From assembly GCF_000003605.2 (NCBI RefSeq), contig NW_003105114.1, positions 319,382 through 346,704 on the forward strand: a stretch of DNA of 27,323 bases, written 5' to 3'. This stretch comes from Saccoglossus kowalevskii (lineage: Eukaryota; Hemichordata; Enteropneusta; Harrimaniidae). Under the pieces are notes generated by a model. The model saw only the letters and a program-made list of their open reading frames with translations, was not told the DNA's origin and ran no database searches. Position 1 is the first letter of the stretch, and each line of letters opens with the position of its first letter. A program made the position numbers and the translations under genes. Positions 23,101 through 27,323 of the stretch are shown here, one piece after another.

Positions 23101-25314
23101 CACAATGTCAGGTTTTTGGTCGTTTTCACTTCACATCTTTTTGGAGAATATCATGTCTTCTATTATAAAGCGATACTTCATTGGCATAAACACATATGCA
23201 AATTATGTAATTAACATGTACGAATATAACATAAATTGTCGCATATGTAAATACTATTATGGTGCACAATTTGGTTCTCAAAATACAATACATTGAGTTA
23301 TATACACGTAGTTTAGATTTTAGGTATTAACCAGGTTGTCACCATGGTAACATAATGTCAGATTTGAGAAATTTATTTTCAATTACACGACTTTTTGCAA
23401 GGGACTAGATGTATATTATATAAATGCAGTGATAGTATTTTATTTTATTATAAAACAATACTTTTTTGAATGATGGAAAATACTTAATGAATATGTAAAT
23501 TACATACTTAGCATCTTAAGATCAAATATATAGGCAAATATTGTCGCATAAGTTCTACTTATTTTTAATATTAAATTCAATTCTCTGGCTTTAGGACAAG
23601 GTTTCGATTTTCGCACATTTTCAAATAGTTGCCATGGAAACATGACTAAAAAAAGACCACTACCATCATTTTCGCTAACCACAACCACAATTTGGCTTCA
23701 CATGTAACAATGAAAAACACAAGAGATTGTATTTCGTTCTAGGATTGTTAATGACAACTCCATAAAAATAGGGCGTTTTATAGAATTGATAGAAGCCTAT
23801 TTGGCATAATCTCACACTAATTCGCTGATTTTTTCAAAGCCTATTGGTGCAATTGCTTATAATAAAAACACCCTTTAGTTGTGTGTATGCAGATCATCCG
23901 TTGAATATTCCCAATCTGTGTAATTTTCGAAATGTGTTTGGTCAATTGACTTTAAACTAAAAGAAATATCTGTCGTCTAGATCTATTATCCTTTCGAATA
24001 TTAGTAAATGTATAATTTATATTCCTGATCACATTAATTTTAATAATTCAAGTGAGCCATGGGTTTCAATTGAGTCAACTGAAAACAAAATATTTGTATA
24101 TTCATTCACATATCAGTATTATATTAATAAATCACTCTATTAATTTATAATTTTCAACAATGACTTCAGATAATGACGTTGACGACAAACAATAAATTCT
24201 ACAATTAATGATAAGATCACTGTTCTACTGTTCTATTTGTATTATGTTCATTACGTTCTCTGTATTCGTATATCTATATACTCGTGTATTTAATTTCCTA
24301 AACGTATTGTTCAACCTTTCACACGTGTGCAATTAATGCTATATTATAACGCGACAATCACAGCTGTGATTGTTAGTATGTTATATGGAATGAAATCTCG
24401 AAAATGGCGTATCGAGACGGTACAACGCTAGGGAGGGTTTAAAATCGCGGCCGTATGGAACTACAAATGTGCGTCCACTGACGCGCTTGGACATCGTGTC
24501 CAATTAGGGTTATTTACATACTCGTAAAATCACATTTCCTCTGTAATAAAAAAGGTTACCATCTATTATCACTTGTTCGTAATAATGAGTGATACTCCTG
24601 CCGTCTGATGCTACATTGTCCAATCCCCATTGTATTGTGGACAATACTAAACCACTATTTGCGCTCGTACCGTAAGCAGGTGATTAAAATATGTATAATG
24701 CACTGGCCAGTCAGTTAACTAACAAATAAAAAAAATGTGGTCCATACTATACTTTTAGTGCAGATTGGTGTGCCAATGTGCTGTATGATGTAGCAAGAGC
24801 GTGTAATGCATTGTTCTAATAAAAACAGTGTTAAGCGAATTGATACACGGATTTGTAATATTGTTTGTAGTCACTCACCGGAAACCTCACTTCAGGGTGT
24901 AGTTTGCAAGCATCACTAGATGTAAATACGTACCTGCTGTAGTGACAATACTACTGGGCACATCACATCACCGAATATCCAGTGACCCTTCATAATCGTG
25001 GGGAAGGTGAATGGCATGCAGAAGATAGCCATCGTCAAATCAGCTAGAGACAGATTAATCAGAAAGATATTCAATTCTGTCCAGCCGCGCGTTCCGAACG
25101 TTAAAACACATATCACCAATACATTTCCGACTACCGCCAACGTCATACTTATAACGAATACGACCATCAAAAAGATCTGTTCTGTAACAGGAACAGCTAG
25201 ATCATCGGCTGTGTATAGCAGTTCGGTGATGTTAAACCGATCCCTGAAATAGTCTCTCCACTGCTGAACAGTAAAATTGGTATAATCCTCAACAACCGTT
25301 GGTTCGTTTGACAT
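1980..25314 (-). CDS. Neuropeptide GPCR, NPY/RFamide/RYamide receptor-like (spliced CDS, 4 exons)
   Basis: Joining 25314-24934, 3981-3565, 2685-2470 and 2144-1980 on the minus strand gives an uninterrupted 392-residue class A GPCR; all three introns are GT-AG and phase 0. Seven membrane segments fall near residues 46-70, 81-103, 118-142, 163-182, 215-239, 268-292 and 305-331. Anchors seen: N64 (1.50), D92 (2.50), C119 (3.25), DRY 143-145, W169 (4.50), C204 in ECL2, P228 (5.50), CWFP 281-284 and NPFIY 326-330. C119 lies exactly 25 residues before R144 across the exon 1-2 join, so no exon is missing there. Two N-glycosylation sequons (N13, N28) precede TM1. Q126 (3.32), D293 (6.59), the TM6 F-N-x-x-x-D pattern and a helix 8 resembling NPY receptors place it in the NPY, PrRP, GPR83, NPFF, QRFP and RYamide/luqin cluster. 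The exact orthologue is not resolvable by eye. Expected role: plasma-membrane receptor for an amidated neuropeptide. Confidence 0.88.
2145..2469 (-). other. Intron 3 (325 bp, phase 0)
   Basis: The intron begins GTAAGT and ends TTTTTCAG, separating residues R338 and K339 in helix 8. I see no other gene or repeat in it. If retained, it supplies a 17-codon alternative C-terminal tail ending at 2416. Confidence 0.85.
2470..2685 (-). CDS. Exon 3: TM6, ECL3, TM7 and start of helix 8
   Basis: Residues 267-338. The acceptor TTCTAG is followed by ACG ATA AAG ATG, giving K-K-K/T-I-K-M-L, a TM6 entry seen in GPR83, TRH and NPY-type receptors. C-W-F-P (281-284), then L-H-V-F-N-I-V-N-D, places N289 at 6.55 and D293 at 6.59. 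TM7 ends N-S-F-M-N-P-F-I-Y-G-F-L-N, and helix 8 starts E-T-F-R. The donor is an ideal GTAAGT at 2469-2464. Reading on without splicing adds 17 residues and a stop at 2416, a possible intron-retention tail. The first residues T-I-K lie before the first methionine of the open frame, so a naive call starting at that methionine would truncate the exon. Confidence 0.92.
2686..3564 (-). other. Intron 2 (879 bp, phase 0)
   Basis: The intron begins GTATGA and ends ATTCTAG, separating K266 and T267 at the cytoplasmic end of TM6. It contains one copy of an interspersed repeat (3197-3307). Open frames here have no recognisable protein content. Confidence 0.85.
3197..3307 (+). repeat. Interspersed repeat copy A (CATCTTGGATTTA family)
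   Basis: This segment matches 14694-14807 over about 110 bp. Both share a block reading roughly G-T-A-x-C-G-T-G-x-T-T, then CGGxCATCTTxGATTTAxGAA, and end in a GTAxxATCACT block. It looks like an old non-coding mobile element fragment and encodes nothing. Confidence 0.5.
3565..3981 (-). CDS. Exon 2: rest of TM3, DRY motif, TM4, ECL2, TM5 and ICL3
   Basis: Residues 128-266. The acceptor is TTACAG directly before GTATCTATATGC, and exon 1 continues in phase 0 as Q-Q/V-S-I-C-V-S-I. The exon carries D-R-Y (143-145) followed by Y-A-V-L-Y-P, W169 in TM4, and C204 in ECL2 (Y-F-C-S-E), the partner of C119. P228 lies in TM5, followed by Y-Y-R-I-G-R-R-L-W. The third intracellular loop is short, basic and lysine-rich, ending K-K-K. 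The donor is AAG/GTATGA at 3564. The open frame extends 32 codons upstream of the acceptor into the intron; that part does not match a receptor and is excluded. Confidence 0.92.
4185..4209. repeat. Perfect 10-bp inverted repeat with 5-nt loop
   Basis: The arms ATATGTTAAT and ATTAACATAT flank a CTTAT loop, about 200 bases upstream of the exon 2 acceptor in intron 1. It could fold in the pre-mRNA; no role is evident. Confidence 0.75.
4210..7779. other. Intron 1 interior, no recognisable feature
   Basis: AT-rich DNA. I see no coding exon, RNA gene or clear repeat here. The GGTTCGAACC near 6373-6382 resembles a tRNA T-loop but has no tRNA stem structure around it. The 7537-7773 open frame is low in complexity. 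Confidence 0.5.
7780..7789. repeat. Poly-C tract (10 C)
   Basis: A run of ten C followed by a pyrimidine-rich TCGCCCTCCC. It is a simple repeat in intron 1. Confidence 0.9.
8092..8118. repeat. GT microsatellite
   Basis: (GT)8 at 8092-8107, followed by an interrupted TATGTGTGTAG. Confidence 0.9.
8158..8171. promoter_or_regulatory. X-box / RFX-like palindrome
   Basis: GTTGCCATGACAAC matches the two half-sites of the RFX X-box (GTTGCC and a GRYAAC-type half) with a 2-bp spacer. RFX proteins bind such sites in animal promoters and enhancers. A single site in a long intron may be chance. Confidence 0.35.
8172..10009. other. Intron 1 interior, no supported gene
   Basis: Open frames at 8473-8793, 9184-9378 and 9755-9940 show no domain or family resemblance. 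A TATA-like TATATAAAAG occurs at 9934-9943 on the plus strand, with nothing downstream that looks like a gene. Confidence 0.5.
10015..10440. repeat. Degenerate tandem array, unit about 185-200 bp
   Basis: GTGCAAAATCGTGATTT occurs at 10047 and again 185 bases later. CAGTATTCTxCAAA-type blocks follow both. A block like GAAACATTTxTATTGATGACA occurs near 10019 and again near 10400, about two units apart. The similarity is interrupted and old: two full units and part of a third. Confidence 0.6.
10949..11228 (-). mobile_element. MITE copy 2, inverted relative to copy 1
   Basis: The complement of this segment aligns with 86-391. It shares GGTAGTCGTCGCGC, ACATTTGTGTTGATAAACAT, GTGCGCTCTTCT and a GCGCAACAGTCAAAG block. 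The TTAA at 11225-11228 marks the intact end. The other end, near TTAA 10949-10952, has diverged and lost the terminal repeat. The open frames on both strands are products of the element. Confidence 0.68.
11297..11338. repeat. 14-bp tandem repeat, three units
   Basis: The unit GAGGCAGCCCTATT occurs three times; the first begins CA rather than GA. Identical copies imply recent slippage. Confidence 0.92.
11339..13864. other. Intron 1 interior, no supported gene
   Basis: AT-rich, with no coding exon seen. A nuclear-receptor-like cluster of TGACCC and TGACCT half-sites lies at 11619-11644. A short GGTTAGGTTAGG-type run near 13136-13157 is too short to be telomeric. Confidence 0.5.
13865..14017. 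repeat. Degenerate minisatellite, about 19-bp unit, about 8 units
   Basis: Successive units resemble CGGCTACTTGAAAATCGCT: CCGCTACATGAGAGTCCGT, a short TCTACTATAAAATCGCT, CGATACTTGAAAAAAAGTCG, CGGCTACTTGTAAATTGCT, then two weak units, CAACTACTTGAAAAGCGAT and CGGCTACATGAAAATCACG. Lengths vary from 16 to 23 bp. No open frame runs through it that resembles a protein repeat. Confidence 0.6.
14694..14807 (+). repeat. Interspersed repeat copy B (CATCTTGGATTTA family)
   Basis: This is the partner of 3197-3307 in the same orientation. It carries CGGCCATCTTAGATTTAGGAA and ends TATAGTATCACT. Similarity may start earlier (around 14620), but is unclear by eye. Confidence 0.5.
15291..15519 (+). mobile_element. 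MITE copy 3 (internally deleted)
   Basis: About 229 bp between TTAA at 15291-15294 and TTAA at 15516-15519. The right end in complement reads TTAACGGGCGGTAGTCGTCG and continues CGCCACGCATGCGC, an intact terminal repeat. The left end has TTAAAGGGCGCGCTGCGCATG. The interior matches copy 1 at CATTTGTGTTGATAA and ATATGAGACCCATAT, but lacks about 70 bp on the left side. Confidence 0.72.
16560..16690. repeat. Dispersed duplicate, copy 1 of 2
   Basis: It shares GTACTAATTTTGT-like sequence and an AACAAAGxATGxGxTGTTACT block, then CATCATATxATAATACTxA, with 17405-17545. The direct repeat lies about 850 bp away and is diverged. Confidence 0.45.
17022..17038. repeat. CT microsatellite
   Basis: About eight CT dinucleotides, followed by TTTT. 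Confidence 0.9.
17405..17545. repeat. Dispersed duplicate, copy 2 of 2
   Basis: Partner of 16560-16690. The blocks ATTACTAATTTTGT, AACAAAGGATGGGTTGTTACT and CATCATATAATAATACT are in the same order. Confidence 0.45.
17596..17664. repeat. GC-rich imperfect inverted repeat
   Basis: CTGGTCG at 17596-17602 pairs with CGACCAG at 17658-17664, and GGTGGTCG at 17605-17612 pairs with CGACCACC at 17637-17644. Inside lies a further GGTCGGCCCCGACC hairpin. The patch is much richer in GC than its surroundings. Confidence 0.65.
17665..18628. other. Intron 1 interior, no supported gene
   Basis: Open frames at 17762-18007 and 18040-18324 run here without recognisable domains. A CCAAT-like TGATTGGTTAATGG lies near 18122 on the plus strand and an ATGGCGAG occurs downstream, but no coding continuity supports an exon. 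Confidence 0.4.
18631..18680. repeat. Three spaced copies of an ATTAATATTCAT motif
   Basis: The 12-mer ATTAATATTCAT recurs at about 18632, 18650 and 18669, two of the copies preceded by C (CATTAATATTCAT). This is a small spaced repeat in AT-rich DNA. Confidence 0.75.
18681..22499. other. Intron 1 interior, no supported gene
   Basis: AT-rich, with few CpG-rich patches. A 33-bp offset pair TACTAATTGGATATTA / TACTAATTGGGTATTA lies at 20001-20050. An ATATGTTCGA-type pair lies near 21508 and 21537. No exon or RNA gene is recognised. Confidence 0.5.
22540..22640. other. Locally GC-rich patch of unknown nature
   Basis: This is about 100 bp of GC-richer sequence in an AT-rich intron, including CAGGGGAGGCCTTGGACC and CCGGGGGAGGGGCAACAG. 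Two overlapping plus-strand open frames pass through it, neither resembling a known protein. CAG/G near 22551 and the G-rich tract could suggest a decayed exon or a retroposed fragment; nothing confirms this. Confidence 0.35.
23088..23101. promoter_or_regulatory. X-box / RFX-like site 1 in tandem unit
   Basis: GTAACCATGGAAAC is a near-palindrome matching the RFX X-box layout of two half-sites around AT. It lies in the first unit of the array. Confidence 0.35.
23338..23351. promoter_or_regulatory. X-box / RFX-like site 2 in tandem unit
   Basis: GTCACCATGGTAAC fits GTYRCC-AT-RGYAAC at every consensus position, the best X-box in the window. It lies exactly 250 bp after site 1. Confidence 0.45.
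23628..23641. promoter_or_regulatory. X-box / RFX-like site 3 in tandem unit
   Basis: GTTGCCATGGAAAC has a perfect left half-site and one mismatch on the right. It lies 290 bp after site 2, in the partial third unit. Confidence 0.4.
23700..24319. other. Intron 1 proximal part, no supported gene
   Basis: AT-rich sequence between the X-box array and the E-box palindromes. Nothing recognisable. Confidence 0.5.
24320..24329. promoter_or_regulatory. E-box palindrome CACACGTGTG
   Basis: A perfect 10-bp palindrome with a CACGTG core, about 600 bp into intron 1. It is 24 bp from a second palindromic E-box. Confidence 0.3.
24354..24373. promoter_or_regulatory. Perfect 20-bp palindrome with CAGCTG E-box
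   Basis: ACAATCACAGCTGTGATTGT is self-complementary over all 20 bases around the bHLH core CAGCTG. It is the best palindrome in the proximal part of intron 1. The following 24400-24510 stretch is locally GC-richer. Confidence 0.4.
24934..25314 (-). CDS. Exon 1: N-terminus, TM1, TM2, ECL1 and start of TM3
   Basis: Residues 1-127. The start is the ATG at 25314, with A at -3; the frame is closed upstream by TAA, and the only earlier in-frame start-like codon is a GTG, so this ATG is the best start. The extracellular N-terminus carries N-F-T (13-15) and N-I-T (28-30) sequons. G-N-V-L-V marks TM1 (N64) and L-S-L-A-D-L marks TM2 (D92). The ECL1 motif W-I-F-G (112-115) precedes the disulphide cysteine C119. 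The exon ends in CAG followed by the donor GTACGT at 24933. The spacing of sequons and Q-Q-W before an L-Y-T stretch loosely recalls QRFP receptor N-termini, which is a weak similarity. An open frame on the opposite strand (24998-25252) is a shadow. Confidence 0.9.
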
Positions 25315-25315
25315 T

Positions 25316-25783
25316 TTGTAGACAGCTTCATTCACTTATATATATATATATATAAAATGGAAAAAAACAAAACATACCAGCTAAACATTCACGATTTCAA
25401 TATATATCCCAATCCCGTCTATTCCATTATCTGCGTAGGGGTTTTGGGTACTTGTTGTGCTCTGTCCACTGTGAAAACGTGCAATAAAAGGGGTGGCGGG
25501 TTCTATATCACACGCGAATCACCTGTACTGGTAGCTTATGTTGATTTTTCATATATAATATATATTGTAGATACCTTCATTCACTTATATATATAAAATG
25601 AAAAAAAAAACATACCATCTAAACATTCATGATTTCAATATATATCCCTTTCCCGTCTATTCCATTATCTGCGTAGGGGTTTTGGGTACTTTTTGAAAAC
25701 GCGCAATGTAAGGGGTGGCGGGTTTTATATCACGCGCGAAATACTGATCGCTTATGTAGAATTTTCAAATATAATATACAGTG
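25316..25783. repeat. Tandem duplication of the region just upstream of exon 1 (unit 249 bp)
   Basis: Unit A (25316-25564) and unit B (25565-25783) both contain TTCATTCACTTATATATA, CGTCTATTCCATTATCTGCG, AGGGGTTTTGGGTACT and AGGGGTGGCGGGTT, 249 bp apart at the start. Unit B lacks about 20 bp in the middle. The duplication stops within a few bases of the receptor ATG. Open frames in each unit (25357-25596, 25693-25902) reflect the duplication, not proteins. Confidence 0.88.
25723..25729 (-). promoter_or_regulatory. Candidate TATA box for the GPCR gene
   Basis: The minus strand reads TATAAAA followed by CCCGCCACCCC, a KLF/Sp-like element, about 410 bases before the start codon. The matching place in unit A reads TATAGAA. 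A TSS near 25695 would give a roughly 380-base leader. TATA-like runs (TATATATATA at 25337-25353) are common here, so support is weak. Confidence 0.22.
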
Positions 25784-27323
25784 ATATAATTATAGTTATA
25801 ATTGTCTTGATTCGCCGTAGTTTACTAATCTTTGTGTCGTATGTGCATAAAAACATTGATAACGTAAAAAATATTTCTACAAATGTCAATTCCGTTATCT
25901 AGGAAATTGTTGAAACGTACATTCTAAGTGTACAGGCTCGACCTGAAATACTGTCACAAATATGGAGTTGTGTTAATCGTTGTTTTTGATGCGTTTTATA
26001 ATGAGTATTATTGTGTATCTAAATGGCCGTATAAAAGGAGTATTACTACTAGTGGAATTAGGGTGGGATCACTAAATCTATGTCGACGAGGACAGAAAAA
26101 TGCACTCATTACAAATTCGCAGTGACATTGCAAATATCTTTATCTAATGCAATGCAGTTTATCACTTAAAAACAAATATTAGTGTGTATGCTTAAGTGCA
26201 TTTCCTGTAACAAACAGTCAATGATTATAGCATAATGACCGACAATTCTAATAGCACCAAATAATAATAAAAGTAGTAACAGTAAATTATTTCCTTTGCG
26301 AGCATATGGCGGACGTCCGTATCGTGGTTGGCACTATTATATTTCTATGTTATGCACTGTGTTATGAGATTGGAAACAACATTACGATTGAATGATTAGT
26401 TCAGAGCAAACTATTTAACATTAATCAATCGCTGAAAAATCCCAGGAGAATCACTTCACACTACTTTAGATTAACTGCCTACCAATGATAGAATTCAGCA
26501 GAATTTACATGCCTATCAATTAGAATAGAAAATTGTGCGGAGCAGGTGCAAAATGTTAGTAGTCCCGGGTACACTATTTAATAAATAACAACCCATTTAG
26601 CGAATTTTCTTATTTTAGTGATTTCACGAGAACCACAATGTAAAGCTAATACATTAAACTCGGGAAGTCACAACGATAAAGTCGCTAAAAACGATCGAAA
26701 TAATCAGAAATGTAATAGTAAAATATTTGTTATCAGAAAAACTTAGTAGTCGATATTGACATACATACTTGATAGTCCAGGAATATATTTCGTTAATGTC
26801 AAAAATGCCCACCAGTGTTATGATCAGGCAAAGATTTGTCAATCTTTATTTTAAAATACTTAACATATTTTAAAGTCGCTTTCACGTTACTAAATCAATT
26901 AAATAGTCGAAGTATTGTATATAATTCACTGAAGGCTGATACATATAAACATCAACACGAATCACTGTTTTACACATATTCTAGAAATTGCAATACGTTC
27001 GAAATGTCCACGTAATATACTGTATATAAACGATCCATTGCCTATAACAACGGAAATGAGACAATTTTGTGAGCTCAACTTCGTCTTCTCTGTACGCTAA
27101 ATCGCGTTCGGTCGCAGTGTCCCATCTAGTGCATGCGCTTCTAGATTCTCCGACTTATGAAGCTGTCTTGGTGGCTTCCTAACTGGGTCCCCGATTTTGT
27201 CGATGAGCTAAGTTAGCCCAGGGTGATTTATCAAACAAACGTGATACACGAAGTGGGATTATGTCTATAAGCGCGAGTACAGAGAGATGATTTGTTCTTT
27301 TTTGTAGTGAGTAGTCCCGAGGG
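25784..27323. other. Upstream intergenic DNA, no supported gene
   Basis: AT-rich. The open frames at 25928-26125 and 26654-26842 have no domain content. TATA-like motifs lie on the plus strand at about 26029 and 27022. A GC-richer block at 27060-27230 could be a distal promoter or the edge of another gene, but no exon can be defined. Confidence 0.45.

Larger units (their letters stand above)
23060..23690. repeat. Degenerate tandem array, unit about 250-290 bp, bearing CCATGG X-boxes
   Basis: A CCATGGxAACAxAATGTCAG-like block occurs at 23092 and 23342, and a weaker CCATGGAAACATGA block at 23632. The first two copies are followed by TTATAAARCRATACTT and a TATGTAAATTA block, and by a TTGTCGCATA block in both. 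This gives two full copies and a partial third, well diverged. Confidence 0.6.
3982..24933 (-). other. Intron 1 (20,952 bp, phase 0)
   Basis: The intron begins GTACGT at 24933 and ends CCGTTACAG at 3982. It splits TM3 between positions 3.33 and 3.34. It makes up about three quarters of the window. No nested gene is convincing on either strand: open frames are 60-106 codons, low in complexity and lack domain motifs. It does hold MITE copies, tandem arrays and motif clusters, listed separately. Confidence 0.85.

Noticed and set aside
24998-25252. Plus-strand open frame opposite exon 1
   Set aside because: Antisense shadow of exon 1 with no domain content.
25328-25335. Upstream start at 25335 extending the receptor by seven residues
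   Set aside because: The codon is GTG, not ATG, and lies next to the tandem duplication; the ATG at 25314 has a good context.

Overview
The window reads as AT-rich non-coding DNA of a metazoan carrying one multi-exon gene. GT-AG introns, long gene-free stretches, miniature transposons and many short tandem duplications all point to an animal genome. The receptor is of the NPY/RFamide class, and the genome style fits a marine invertebrate deuterostome such as a hemichordate. The species assignment is inference only. I see no bacterial-type genes, operons, rRNA, tRNA or CRISPR.

The gene lies on the minus strand and encodes a rhodopsin-class neuropeptide GPCR. Four coding exons can be assembled with exact GT/AG boundaries, all introns in phase 0: exon 1 (25314-24934), exon 2 (3981-3565), exon 3 (2685-2470) and exon 4 (2144-1980). 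The spliced product is 392 residues. Every family anchor is in register across the joins: N64, D92, C119, DRY 143-145, W169, C204, P228, CWFP 281-284, NPFIY 326-330, and a helix 8 ending in a cysteine at 347. Q126 (3.32) and D293 (6.59), with a TM6 F-N-x-x-x-D pattern, place it among NPY, PrRP, NPFF, RYamide and luqin-like receptors. Exon 4 is short and easily missed by ORF scanning.

Layout. 1-1979: 3' flank with a TTAA-bounded MITE, a 311-bp tandem duplication and a possible poly(A) signal. 1980-3981: exons 4 to 2 with introns of 325 and 879 bp. 3982-24933: a first intron of about 21 kb that splits TM3. It holds no recognisable gene, but has two more MITE copies, degenerate tandem arrays, X-box (RFX-like) palindromes, GC-richer inverted repeats and an E-box palindrome pair. 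24934-25314: exon 1. 25316-25783: a two-copy 249-bp tandem duplication immediately upstream of the start codon, with a TATA-like motif. 25784-27323: upstream DNA without a supported gene.

The expected role is a plasma-membrane receptor for an amidated neuropeptide, signalling through G proteins. The repeats and motifs in intron 1 and upstream are candidate regulatory material, and none has direct functional support here.
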